A stretch of DNA of 64,000 nucleotides from Haloarcula japonica DSM 6131 (GTDB lineage Archaea > Halobacteriota > Halobacteria > Halobacteriales > Haloarculaceae): assembly GCF_000336635.1 (NCBI RefSeq), contig NZ_AOLY01000007.1, forward strand, positions 247,413-311,412, read 5' to 3'. The notes under the pieces are model-generated. The model was not told the DNA's origin. It worked only from the letters and a program-made list of their open reading frames with translations, and did no database searches. Positions 33,486 to 42,561 of the stretch are shown here, in pieces. Numbering within the stretch: position 1 is the stretch's first letter; every line of letters begins with the position of its first letter. Both the position numbers and the translations under genes were made by a program.

Positions 33486-35303
33486 TCAGTCGTTCGTTTC
33501 CGGTTCGATGGCCTCGGCGGACTGGGACTCCTCAACGGCCGTCGTCAGCGAGACGTTGAGCCAGGCCATCGACGCGATGCCGCCGATGATGGTCACAACG
33601 TTCTTGACCGCGTGGTCGACGATTGCGACACCGATAGCGGCGGCGACGCCGACCGGCGTCAGTGACGCGACGATAACGGTGAACGCGCCCTCGTAGAGGC
33701 CGACCCCGCCGGGAGTCAGCGGCAGGACCTTTGCGAGGTTCCCAACGCTGACCGCGAAGAAGCCGACGGCGACCAGCGACGGCGTCAGGCTGTAGCCAAA
33801 GGCCTCGAAGACGATCAGGGCCGTAATCACGTCGAACGTCCAGATGAGGAGGCTTCCGATGCCGACACGTGTGAAGGCCGACCCGTCCGCTGCCACTGTC
33901 TGTACGTCGCCCACGAACCCTTCGATAATGCCGGCGACGTAGTCGGCGTAGGAGTCGCTGCTCAGTCGCCCGATAACCGCCCGAACGAGGTTCCGGTCGC
34001 TCCGCGCACTGGCGACGATAGCCACCACCGCTCCGATTGCTGCGAGTCCGACGCCGGCTGCCACGGCGACGGCCGTCCGCCCGCTGCTGGCCGCGTCACC
34101 GCCGACGGTCCCACCTGTCAACGCGGTCAGCAGCTGCTCTGCCGACCCCGTCGCGGCCAGCCCGATCATGACGACGCCGGCGAGCAGCGTGATGGTCAGC
34201 AGGTCGAACACCCGTTCGACGGCAAGCGAGGCGAACCCGGAGGGGTACGGAATCGAGCGGCGGGCCTTGATGACGTACGCCCGGACGGCGTCACCGGCTC
34301 GCGCCGGGAACACGAGGTTTCCAGTCTGGCTGATGAATATCGCCCCTGTGAGGAAGCCCCACCGCTCCCGATACCCCATCGAGACGAGGATGTCGCGGTA
34401 GCGGACACCGCGGAGCGGCCACGAGACAGCATAGACGACAGCGCTCAGTGCGATGATTTCCGGCGCTGCGCCCGCCATCTCCCTGAGCACGCGGTCGGGG
34501 TCGAGATACTGGGTCATCAACAGGAGAGCGACGACGACCAGCATCGTCCCCGCGCCGAGCGATACCTCGCGGGTAATCCGGGGGCTAACCGACAGCTCCC
34601 AGAAGGTCCGGAGTACCTGGCTGCCCATGCCGAACACGTCCCGAACGATGTCGACCTTCGAGTCGCCCTTGGGTGTCCAGTCGACGGGGAATTCCTTCAC
34701 CCGGTAGCCGTTGCGCTGGGCCTTCACCAGCAGTTCCGTGTCCCAGAACCAGTGTTCGTCCTGAACGAGAGGCAACAGCGTCTCCAGTGCCCCCCGGTCG
34801 AAGGCCTTGAAGCCACACTGGTGGTCCTTGAGGTCCGACCGGAGGACAGTTCGGACGAGCGTGTTGTAGCCGAAACTCGGAATCCCTCGCTTTGCAGGTC
34901 TGTCGGCGCGGTTGTCGGGCATCCAACGTGACCCCGTCGCCACGTCGTAACCGTCGAGTCGAACGGCGTTGACGAGTTCTTCGAGATGCGACATGTCCGT
35001 CGCCAGATCCGTATCGAAATACACCAGCGTCTCGCCGTCGGCCCGCTCGAAGGCGTACTCTAACGCACCGCCGCGGCCCAACCGCTCGTCGCTGTGGACG
35101 TGCCGGACCCGGCTGTCTTCGTTTGCGAGTCGCGTCGCGATCTCCGGCGTGCGGTCCGAGCAGCCGTCCTCCGCGACGATGACCTCGTACGTGTCCTCGG
35201 GGAGAAACGAGGCGAGCGTCTCGAGCGTCGCCGATACCGTCTGCTCGATGGTGTCTGCCTCGTTGTAGGCAGGGAGAACGACGCTCACCTCGACCGCAGT
35301 CAT
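33486..35303 (-). CDS. Glycosyltransferase fused to a flippase-like membrane domain (AglD-like)
   Basis: A 605-residue fusion. The N-terminal GT2 (dolichyl-phosphate-mannose-synthase-like) domain starts VVLPAYNEADTIEQT and has the DxD-type site FDTDLATDM near residue 97, then CGFKAFDR. The C-terminal part (about 235-590) is a multi-helix LPG-synthase/UPF0104-type membrane domain. Haloferax AglD has this layout and charges dolichol with the last mannose of the S-layer glycoprotein N-glycan. The downstream sugar chain in this strain is unknown, so the name AglD is by architecture. Upstream on the same strand is a radical SAM gene, with 67 bases between. Confidence 0.88.
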   Translation of the reverse strand: MTAVEVSVVLPAYNEADTIEQTVSATLETLASFLPEDTYEVIVAEDGCSDRTPEIATRLANEDSRVRHVHSDERLGRGGALEYAFERADGETLVYFDTDLATDMSHLEELVNAVRLDGYDVATGSRWMPDNRADRPAKRGIPSFGYNTLVRTVLRSDLKDHQCGFKAFDRGALETLLPLVQDEHWFWDTELLVKAQRNGYRVKEFPVDWTPKGDSKVDIVRDVFGMGSQVLRTFWELSVSPRITREVSLGAGTMLVVVALLLMTQYLDPDRVLREMAGAAPEIIALSAVVYAVSWPLRGVRYRDILVSMGYRERWGFLTGAIFISQTGNLVFPARAGDAVRAYVIKARRSIPYPSGFASLAVERVFDLLTITLLAGVVMIGLAATGSAEQLLTALTGGTVGGDAASSGRTAVAVAAGVGLAAIGAVVAIVASARSDRNLVRAVIGRLSSDSYADYVAGIIEGFVGDVQTVAADGSAFTRVGIGSLLIWTFDVITALIVFEAFGYSLTPSLVAVGFFAVSVGNLAKVLPLTPGGVGLYEGAFTVIVASLTPVGVAAAIGVAIVDHAVKNVVTIIGGIASMAWLNVSLTTAVEESQSAEAIEPETND

Positions 35304-35370
35304 ACGCTCTTGGTCATCCCCGGAGTGAAAAGTACTTTCCGTTCGATACGCTGACGAGTCGGAAAAACCG

Positions 35371-37089
35371 TTAGTCAGCGCCTTCCGGCGACTGAGCAGT
35401 CACGAACCGCTCGATAGAGTCTACGTCGATGTCCCCGGACGACTCGTAGGGTCTGTTTACCACCACGTCACCGGCGGTACTCCGTCCAATGCCGGGAATC
35501 GCGGTGAGTTCGTCCATCGACGCGCTGTTGAGATCCAGCGGGTAGGGGACGCCGGTGACCGACCGATAGCCGTGGTCGGTGACTGCGATGTCGACGACGC
35601 TACCGAGCTCGCGCTCGCCCGGAATGCCCACGAGCAGCGGGTAGGTCCCCAGCTGCCGGCCGAAGGTCTTGCCGTCTTGGTGGTACTCCAGATGTACGTC
35701 CGGAAGGACCGTCCCCGGCGGCGCGACCCGCTTGAGCATCGGGTTGTCGATGGTCTCCCGGACCTCCTGTTTGTACTGCTTGAACAGTTGCTTGTGGTCC
35801 TTGGCGATCTCCGCGCCGGTGTCTGCCATGTCGGTCCCCTCGAAGGCCATCACCTGCCGGATGTTTACCCGCCGGAGCATCAGCCCCTCGTCGTACACCC
35901 GCTGGAGGAACCGTTTGTTGTGCTCGAAGGTCTCCCGCGTCTCGCCTTTCAGCCCGTGGACGAGGTTGATGCCGGGTAGGAGTTTGGGGAGCCGTCGAGC
36001 GGCGTCGTCACCGAAATTGGGAGCGGTGCCTTTCTCTCCGCCAGGCCGCCAGCCAGCCACCTCGTTGACGATCTTCACCGCCTCGAAACACTGGTCGGCG
36101 GTGACGTTGAGGTTGTTGTCGCTCATCACGTTCGGGTCGGCCGACTCCAGGCCGAACGCGGCGGTGTCGCCGGGCGTGTTGTGCTCAGCGATGATGCGGA
36201 TCCCCTCGCGGGCCTTCTCGGGCCACTTGACGACCGTGATGGGGTTCATGTTGTCGAGGTGCAGCGTCTCCAGATCCGGCGCAACCTCGCGGATACCGCC
36301 GTAGAGCCGCCGGAGGGCGTCCGGGTTGGGCGCTTCGCCGTCGCCGCCGTAGGCTAAGATATCGGCCTGCCGGCCGAGTCGGAAGTGCTTCACGCCGCGG
36401 TCGGAGAGGGCGTCGACCTCGTCGACGACGCTCTCGGGCGGCCGGAAGTCCGGGTTGCCGTACATCGGCTCCGTGCAGAAGGAACACCGGTACGGACAGC
36501 CCCGGGAGGTCTCCATCTCGCAGATGAGGTACTCCGGGTGGTTCGGGTGCTGTTCGACGACGAACGCGCCGGCGCGGGCCCAGCGGGTCTCCTCCTCGAT
36601 GTCACGGTAGCGGTCGTTGAACCCTTCCAGACCGGATTCCACGAGGTCGAACACGGCGGCCTCCACGTCGGCCATGGCGAGGAAGTCGAAATCGAGGTCA
36701 TCGCGGGCCGTCTCGCTCGCGCCCTCGTTGGCCTCGCCGACGCCGAAGCGGACGGGGCCGCCCATGATGGACGTCCCGTTGGCTGTCCAGGCCAGTTCGC
36801 GCACTTCGTCGGGTTCCGCCGGCGTCCCGCCGACGTACTTGCCGGGGACGGTCATACCGCCGACGTACACCAGCAGGTCAGCGGCCTCTACGTCGCGCCA
36901 GACGGCGTTGTCCTCCCGGAGTTCGTCGATGGTGTGATACGTGATCTGCTCTCGGGGGACGCCGGCGTCGACGAGCGCGCCGGCGGCGTACCGCGGATAC
37001 GTCGAGATGTACGGCGGCACCCCGAAGTGTGCGGGCTCGTCGACGTAGCCGTCGACGATGGTTACGTCGAGCGTCTCGGGGTCAGTCAT
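35371..37089 (-). CDS. Radical SAM protein with N-terminal B12-binding-like and C-terminal helix-hairpin-helix regions
   Basis: A 572-residue iron-sulfur enzyme. Residues 1-190 resemble the B12-binding-like N-domain of this superfamily (VTIVDGYVDEPAHFGVPPY). The radical SAM cluster site is SRGCPYRCSFC (C-x3-C-x2-C) near residue 200. A barrel follows with GLESADPNVM and KGETRETFEHNKRFL. The C-terminus ends in a helix-hairpin-helix, DELTAIPGIGRSTAGDV, probably for nucleic acid. No substrate can be assigned. Archaeal proteins of this layout are widespread and uncharacterised. The HhH suggests action on RNA or DNA, or simply a scaffold. Confidence 0.85.
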   Translation of the reverse strand: MTDPETLDVTIVDGYVDEPAHFGVPPYISTYPRYAAGALVDAGVPREQITYHTIDELREDNAVWRDVEAADLLVYVGGMTVPGKYVGGTPAEPDEVRELAWTANGTSIMGGPVRFGVGEANEGASETARDDLDFDFLAMADVEAAVFDLVESGLEGFNDRYRDIEEETRWARAGAFVVEQHPNHPEYLICEMETSRGCPYRCSFCTEPMYGNPDFRPPESVVDEVDALSDRGVKHFRLGRQADILAYGGDGEAPNPDALRRLYGGIREVAPDLETLHLDNMNPITVVKWPEKAREGIRIIAEHNTPGDTAAFGLESADPNVMSDNNLNVTADQCFEAVKIVNEVAGWRPGGEKGTAPNFGDDAARRLPKLLPGINLVHGLKGETRETFEHNKRFLQRVYDEGLMLRRVNIRQVMAFEGTDMADTGAEIAKDHKQLFKQYKQEVRETIDNPMLKRVAPPGTVLPDVHLEYHQDGKTFGRQLGTYPLLVGIPGERELGSVVDIAVTDHGYRSVTGVPYPLDLNSASMDELTAIPGIGRSTAGDVVVNRPYESSGDIDVDSIERFVTAQSPEGAD

Positions 37090-37246
37090 ACCCCTCGCTT
37101 GACGTTCGATGCCTAAAACCGTGTCTGGTTGTCATGGCCACCCTGTCACAGTGGCCACGGTGAGGATTGTTCTGCGGTTCGTACTGTTCGACGTACATCT
37201 CCTCGCTGAGACGGTACAGTGAAAAATCACCCAGCGGCAAACGAAC

Positions 37247-38701
37247 TCAGTCGTCGGCGACAGCGGACGACGAGACCGAATCAGCCTGCTCGGAACCGTC
37301 GTATCGGCCACCGAACAGCGTTGTTGCGAACAGGATCAGCGGCGAGAGGAACGCGAAGAAGTAGTACGGGGCGTACGCAAGCGTTCCAACCCCGAAGACT
37401 GCAGACATATAGACGGCACCGGCGTGCCACGGGAAGAGCGCGCCGGTCGGGGTTCCGGCGGACTCGATAGCCTGTGAGAGGTCGTCGCTGGCCAGGCCGT
37501 ACTCGTTGTAGAGGTTCCGGAGCGTGAGACCGGGAACGACGATGCTCATGTACTGTTGGGCCGAGAAGGCGTTGACGAAGATGGCCGACACGCCGGTCCC
37601 GACGACTAAGCTACGCGGGCCGCGGACGGCCGTCGCGAGATGGTGTGCGAGTACGGCGAGGACGCCGGTCCGTTCGAGGAGCCCACCGAGACTGAGGGCC
37701 GCGACGACGACAGCAATTGTCCAGGCCGATCCTGAGACACCACCGCTGGCCAGCAGGTCGTTCACGAGCGCCGTCCCCGTCTCAGGGGCCGTCCCGTCGA
37801 GAAAGACGGTCCACGCGGCAGTGAACGACCGGCCCTGCACGAAGATGGTCGTGAAGGCCCCGGCGAAGACCCCGGCGACCAGCGTCGGGAGCGCGGGGAT
37901 TCCGTACAGCGCCAGCCCGAAGGTGACAACGAGCGGGATGAGTACCAACGCCGAGAGTTCGTAGCTGCCAGCAAGTGCGCCCTGTATCTCGGCGACGCGC
38001 CCGGTCGGGATTTCACCGACAGCACGCAGTCCCAGCGCGGCGTAGAGCAGTACTGAGAGGCCAAACGCCAGAACGGTCCCGTTGCGCATCGCCCGGATGT
38101 GGTCGTAGAGGTCGGTGTTCGTCACGGCGGCCGCGAGATTCGTCGTGTCCGAGAGGGGTGACTGCTTGTCGCCTGCGTAGGCACCTGAGAGGATCGCACC
38201 GGCGGTCATCGGCGTTGGCACGCCGAGGCCGGAGCCAATGCCGATGAAGGCCACGCCGAGCGTGCCGGCCGTCGTCCACGACGAGCCGATGGAAAAGGCG
38301 ACGACCATCGCAAGCAGCGCTGTCGCCGGCAGGAACACGTCCGGCGTCAGTATCGAGAGCCCGTAGTACATCAGCCCGGGGATAGTTCCCGCGCTAATCC
38401 ACGTCGCAATGAGCCCGTAGATGATGAACAGGATGAGAATGGCCTGCAGTCCCATCAGTAGACTGTCCGCGAGGCCCTCGTAGAGGTCGTCCCACGAGTA
38501 CCCCAGCCAGTATTTGCCGACTGCACCAGTCAGTACGATGCTCCAGAGCAGGGGCCCGTGTGGGGCCAGCTTCAGATATCCCGATCCGATGCCGAGGAAG
38601 AGCACGACACCGAGTACGGGAACCAGCGCCTGCAGTACCCCCGGACGGCGCTCCGGCGGGATGTCCTCGTACGTCAGCGGTTCGAGAGTGAGTGATGTCA
38701 C
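37247..38701 (-). CDS. NhaC-family Na+/H+ antiporter
   Basis: Membrane antiporter of 484 residues with about 11-12 helices. It lacks the NhaA/NhaB features and shows NhaC traits: an LALIPVVTFG-type helix, SSWTTAGTLGVAFIGIG (a conserved SWTT-containing membrane motif), AYAGDKQSPLSDTTNLAA (the conserved DKxSPLSDTTN cation-site motif) and VVPGLTLRNLYNEYGLA. This supports sodium extrusion in exchange for protons, useful in a halophile. It could also act on malate or arginine as some NhaC-like carriers do. The C-terminal 20 residues are disordered. Confidence 0.9.
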   Translation of the reverse strand: MTSLTLEPLTYEDIPPERRPGVLQALVPVLGVVLFLGIGSGYLKLAPHGPLLWSIVLTGAVGKYWLGYSWDDLYEGLADSLLMGLQAILILFIIYGLIATWISAGTIPGLMYYGLSILTPDVFLPATALLAMVVAFSIGSSWTTAGTLGVAFIGIGSGLGVPTPMTAGAILSGAYAGDKQSPLSDTTNLAAAVTNTDLYDHIRAMRNGTVLAFGLSVLLYAALGLRAVGEIPTGRVAEIQGALAGSYELSALVLIPLVVTFGLALYGIPALPTLVAGVFAGAFTTIFVQGRSFTAAWTVFLDGTAPETGTALVNDLLASGGVSGSAWTIAVVVAALSLGGLLERTGVLAVLAHHLATAVRGPRSLVVGTGVSAIFVNAFSAQQYMSIVVPGLTLRNLYNEYGLASDDLSQAIESAGTPTGALFPWHAGAVYMSAVFGVGTLAYAPYYFFAFLSPLILFATTLFGGRYDGSEQADSVSSSAVADD

Positions 38702-38956
38702 GTCTACGCCGGCCTAATAACTCTTATGTATTAAAAAGAGCGATAATATCTCTGTAGCGCATATGAGACACTATCACTTTCAAGGCTAGCGTTACCAAAC
38801 ATCGATACAGCAGACACAAAGCGCGGCTAACGCACACCTGACTGGCGGCCACGCTGGTTGCTATCGACGGCTCGAATGAGGCAATCAAATATTTCGTGCC
38901 AGTGCAGTCGGTCGCCTCACCGGTACTCTGCCGAACATACCCAGGTAGCCACAGTC
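38702..38956. other. Intergenic region between NhaC and ABC exporter genes
   Basis: About 255 bases with no ORF of note. Next to the NhaC start is an AT-rich patch with an inverted repeat, CTCTT...AAGAG, with ten bases between the arms, near 38723-38742. It could be part of the NhaC promoter or the ABC gene's transcription end. Confidence 0.4.
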
Positions 38957-40879
38957 TCAGTCGTCAGCGCTGACCGCCCGGTCGTCGGCCTGCGCGTGCC
39001 AGAGGTCAGCGTAGTCGCCGTTGGCCGCGAGTAGGTCGGTGTGGCTGCCGCGCTCGACGATTTCGCCGTCGTCCATCACGACGATGCGGTCCGCGTCCTG
39101 AATCGTGGAGAGGCGGTGCGCGATGACGAAGGCGGTACGGTCCGCGACCAGTTGCTCGATGCTCTCCTGGATGCGGTCTTCCGTCTCCGTGTCCACGTCG
39201 CTGGTGGCCTCGTCGAAGATGATGATCTCGGGGTCGTTCAGCAGGGCGCGGGCGATGGCGACCCGCTGGCGCTGGCCGCCAGAGAGCTTGATGCCGCGCT
39301 CGCCGATCTGTGTGTTGTACCCCTCGGGCAGGCCCTCGATGAACTCGTGGGCCTGGGCGGCCTTCGCCGCGTCGCGGACGCGGTCGCGGGCGGTCTCCCA
39401 GCCGGCCGCACCGGTCTCCTCGGTAGACTGTTCTGCGTCGAGCACCCCGCGGTCGCCGTAGGCGATGTTCTCGGCGACGGTCCCCGAGAACAGGTACGGC
39501 TGCTGTTCGACGATGGCGATCTCGCTCCTGAGGCTCTGGAGGCCGTACTCGCGTACGTCGACGCCGTCGACGCTGACAGAACCATCATCCACGTCGTGGA
39601 ACCGGGGGATCAGTTTCAGCAGGGTCGACTTGCCGGCTCCGGTCGCCCCAGCGAGGCCGATTGTCGCCCCGTCAGGCACGTCTAGCGACACATCACGGAC
39701 AACTGGCGGCTCGTCGCCGTAGCCGAAGGTCACGCCGTCGAATTCGACGGACCCGTCGATGCTAGCCGGTTCGTACGGATCACCGGGGTCGGTAACTTCG
39801 GGCTCCTGGCCCAGCAGGCCGAACACGCGTTCGGCGCTGGACTTTGCGAGCTGGTACTTGTTGGCCGACTTGCCGACCCGACGCATCGGCGAGTACAGCC
39901 GGCGGATGTAGAGGAAGAAGGCGGTGAAGGCCCCCGCTGACAGCGCCGCCTCCCCCTCCGGATTCGTGATGAAGTCCATCCCGGCGACGTACAGGATCAG
40001 GACGAACACGATCCCGGTCAACAGCCGCAGGCCGGCGAAGAAGGCCCGGCGGATGCGCAGCGCGGCGACCTTCTCGTCGTGGTACTCCTGGCTCTGCTCG
40101 GTCACCCGCTCGCGCTCGAAGTCGTAGCGGTCGAAGGCCTTGATCACCGGCGCGCCGCTGAGGTTGTTCTCTAGCCGGGTGTTGAGCCGCGACACCGTCT
40201 GTCGGATGGAGCGGTACCGCGGCTCGATCCAGGTGAGGAAGAAGCCGCTGGCGACGCCGATGATGGGGACCGGCGCGAGCGCGATGAGCGCCAGCTTCGG
40301 CGAGTAGGTCCAGAGAATGACCGCGATGCCGCCGACGGTCGCCACCACTCGGATCATCTGGCGGAACTCCGTGTTCAGAAACGACTCTAGGCGGTTGATG
40401 TCGCTGTTGAGTATCGACATCATCCCGCCGGTCTGGTGGTTCGCAAAGAAGGACAGCGAGAGGTGCTGGAGGTGGTCGTACGTGTCGTTTCTGAGGTCTC
40501 GTTGGATTTTCTGGGCGCTCGACTGCAGGAGATACCGGGAGGCAAAGCGTGTCGCCGAACGGATGAGGTACGCGATGGCCGCGATGACGACGAGCCGCTG
40601 GAGGAACGCGATCCGGGCGGCTTCGCCCGTGATTGTACCGGGCGGCAGCAACCCGGCTCTCGTCAGCAGCCCCGGTTCGCCGCTGCTGAGGACGACGCGG
40701 TCGATGGCTGCGGCGACGATTATCGGCGGCACCAGACGGGCAAACCGGGTACAGAACGCCGCGACGATGCCGATGAACAGCCGCAGCCAATAGGGGGTGG
40801 CGTACCGGACAAGCTTGACCATCGGGTGGCCGTCGATGTTCTCGCGGACGCCCTCGAAGCCGCCCTGATCGGCAGGCAT
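38957..40879 (-). CDS. ABC exporter, fused permease-ATPase (multidrug/lipid type)
   Basis: A 640-residue half-transporter of the MsbA/LmrA type, acting as a dimer. Residues about 20-340 form six membrane helices (type 1 exporter fold). The ATPase domain (about 385-620) has Walker A GATGAGKST, a Q-loop EQQPYLFSG, the signature LSGGQRQRVAIARALL and Walker B IIIFDEATSD, with switch His in AHRLSTIQ. Substrate is unknown: drugs, lipids or peptides are possible. Its start is set at MPADQGGFEGVREN; the frame is short upstream. Neighbours are unrelated (DUF429 and NhaC). Confidence 0.93.
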   Translation of the reverse strand: MPADQGGFEGVRENIDGHPMVKLVRYATPYWLRLFIGIVAAFCTRFARLVPPIIVAAAIDRVVLSSGEPGLLTRAGLLPPGTITGEAARIAFLQRLVVIAAIAYLIRSATRFASRYLLQSSAQKIQRDLRNDTYDHLQHLSLSFFANHQTGGMMSILNSDINRLESFLNTEFRQMIRVVATVGGIAVILWTYSPKLALIALAPVPIIGVASGFFLTWIEPRYRSIRQTVSRLNTRLENNLSGAPVIKAFDRYDFERERVTEQSQEYHDEKVAALRIRRAFFAGLRLLTGIVFVLILYVAGMDFITNPEGEAALSAGAFTAFFLYIRRLYSPMRRVGKSANKYQLAKSSAERVFGLLGQEPEVTDPGDPYEPASIDGSVEFDGVTFGYGDEPPVVRDVSLDVPDGATIGLAGATGAGKSTLLKLIPRFHDVDDGSVSVDGVDVREYGLQSLRSEIAIVEQQPYLFSGTVAENIAYGDRGVLDAEQSTEETGAAGWETARDRVRDAAKAAQAHEFIEGLPEGYNTQIGERGIKLSGGQRQRVAIARALLNDPEIIIFDEATSDVDTETEDRIQESIEQLVADRTAFVIAHRLSTIQDADRIVVMDDGEIVERGSHTDLLAANGDYADLWHAQADDRAVSADD

Positions 40880-40948
40880 AGACGGTAGTTGGGCCGGAAA
40901 CTGATATATGCCGGGCTTCGGCCCGGAGACGGTGACGCCACCGCGTTG

Positions 40949-41746
40949 TTAAACGTAGATACAGCCCTCACTCTCGGGGCCAACTGCTGGCGGTCTGGCA
41001 CCGTCGGCCAGTCGCCCCGCCGAAACCACGGCGGCAAGCGAGTCCAGCGCGTCGTGGTTGCCGAGGTAGGTGTCGCGGTGCTCGCCGACCGTGACGCTGC
41101 AGCTTTCGACCGCCGAAATATTCGCTTCCCGGCGCTGTTCCGGTTCGTCGACGTTCTTGTACCCCTCGCGGTAGCAGCCCAGCCAGCCGAAGGTCGCGGC
41201 GGGGTACACCTCGGCCACGAGCGTGTCGGCGTCCCAGCCCTGCATCGGTACGACGGCCGTCCCGTCGTCGTCTCCCAGTTTCCCGAGCACGTCCCGGACG
41301 CCGTAGAAGGTCATACTGCGCGTCCGGTTCGTGTAGGGACACAGCGCACCGCGTCGGAAGTCCGTCTCCCGGCGCAGGTCCCGGCTTCCGGTCGCCATCT
41401 CGGCGGTGTGCCGGCACGCCTCGGAGAGCGACGCCGGGTCGGTCGGGCCGCTGCCGCTCGCAAGCCAGTCGACGAAGCCCGACCAGGTACCGCTACATTG
41501 GGCGTCAAGGAGCGCCTGGGGCAGGCTGAACGGGAAATCCAGCCCGACCGTGCCCACATCGTCATCCGTGATGCGGTCGACGAGGCCGGCGTGGGCCGTC
41601 TCGCGGTCCCGGCCCCACTCGTCCGTCGCGCGGTAGCATCGCTGTACGTCCAGCCCGTCCTCCGTCGGTATCGCCTCGGTAACCCAGAGTGCATCGCCAG
41701 CGGCCGCTGCGCCGCTGAAGTCCACCCCGAGGACGCGTTCACTCAT
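40949..41746 (-). CDS. DUF429-family protein (RNase H-like fold)
   Basis: A 265-residue protein of the DUF429 family, predicted by others to have an RNase H-like nuclease fold. It opens with VLGVDFSGAAAAGDALW, where the early aspartate is the expected catalytic position, and has a second acidic motif TVGLDFPFSLPQALLD and the typical EVYPAATFGWLG. Biological role is unknown. I chose ATG 41746, where MSERVLGVDFSG matches the family start, rather than the upstream in-frame ATG, which adds 57 residues. It is divergent from the zinc-finger gene at 41852. Confidence 0.85.
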   Translation of the reverse strand: MSERVLGVDFSGAAAAGDALWVTEAIPTEDGLDVQRCYRATDEWGRDRETAHAGLVDRITDDDVGTVGLDFPFSLPQALLDAQCSGTWSGFVDWLASGSGPTDPASLSEACRHTAEMATGSRDLRRETDFRRGALCPYTNRTRSMTFYGVRDVLGKLGDDDGTAVVPMQGWDADTLVAEVYPAATFGWLGCYREGYKNVDEPEQRREANISAVESCSVTVGEHRDTYLGNHDALDSLAAVVSAGRLADGARPPAVGPESEGCIYV

Positions 41747-41851
41747 ACGCCCGAGTACGGCGGTGACGGCATCAATGTTGGGACTGGCAGGAGCTGAGCG
41801 AACACTTCCCCGTCCGTAAGGGGTTTGTCCCCGACGGACCAACGAAATAGT

Positions 41852-42010
41852 ATGCCAGCCACCATGGAGGTCGTCTGCACGGACGACAGCTGCGAACTCG
41901 ACATGTTCGAGATGCACTACACGTACGATATGCCGGACGATGTCGAACTCGCGGCGTTCTCCTGTCCGTACTGCGGCGGGACGGACTGCCTCGACGAAAT
42001 CGAACTATGA
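41852..42010 (+). CDS. Small zinc-finger protein (52 residues), overlapping the Hsp20-like gene
   Basis: Short ORF with a clear metal-binding pattern: CTDDSC (C-x4-C) and CPYCGGTDC (C-x2-C then C). The remaining residues are acidic and hydrophobic, as expected for a tiny haloarchaeal zinc-finger protein. The same kind of 50-60 residue protein (DUF7559-like) is conserved in haloarchaea, as far as I recall. It ends at 42010, sharing the stop/start bases ATGATG with the Hsp20-like gene, so the pair is co-translated. Confidence 0.85.
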   Translation: MPATMEVVCTDDSCELDMFEMHYTYDMPDDVELAAFSCPYCGGTDCLDEIEL

Positions 42011-42531
42011 TGCGCGACATCGGCTCGTCCATCAGCAACGCCATCTTCGAGAACATCGGCCGGGCCGCCGGTCGGGTACAGGAGAACAAGCCGCTGCCCT
42101 CGGACCTGCTTGAGTCGGACGACGCTTACCTCGTCGTCTTCGACGCCCCCGGCACGACGGCGTCGGACATCCAGGTCCGGTACATCGACGACCGCGTGGA
42201 GGTCCGAATCGACCGCTTCCGTGACTTCTACGAGGGCTTCGAAATGCGCTACCCGGGCCGCGGGCTCGCACTCGACGGGAGCGTCACGCTTCCGAGCGAT
42301 GCGGCTGTCGACCCGGAGACAGCCCAGGCGACGCTCAAAAGCAACGGCACGCTCCACGTCCGCGTTCCGAAGGCCGACACGGACCACGACGAGGACGAGG
42401 CCACGGATGTCGGTGTCGAAACCGACGAGAGCGAGACGGCCGAGGACAACGAAGCGGATGCGGACAGCGGAACGGCTGACGTCGAAGACGTGACCGAATC
42501 AGCCGATGAGAGCGAAGACGACGACGCCTGA
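42007..42531 (+). CDS. Hsp20/alpha-crystallin-like protein with acidic tail
   Basis: A 174-residue protein. The central part (about 35-120) shows the alpha-crystallin-like beta-sandwich: YLVVFDAPGTTASDIQVRY, then VEVRIDRFRDF, then SNGTLHVRVPK, equivalent to the last Hsp20 strand. The N-terminus is short and helical and the C-terminal 50 residues are an acidic disordered tail. This group of Hsp20-like proteins in haloarchaea is close to GvpH-like and archaeal gas-vesicle accessory proteins; general chaperone function is likely. ATG at 42007 or 42010 are both possible (ATGATG). Both overlap the preceding gene's stop. Confidence 0.85.
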   Translation: MMRDIGSSISNAIFENIGRAAGRVQENKPLPSDLLESDDAYLVVFDAPGTTASDIQVRYIDDRVEVRIDRFRDFYEGFEMRYPGRGLALDGSVTLPSDAAVDPETAQATLKSNGTLHVRVPKADTDHDEDEATDVGVETDESETAEDNEADADSGTADVEDVTESADESEDDDA

Positions 42532-42561
42532 CCGCCCTGTATACACTTTCTTACAGCGTAT

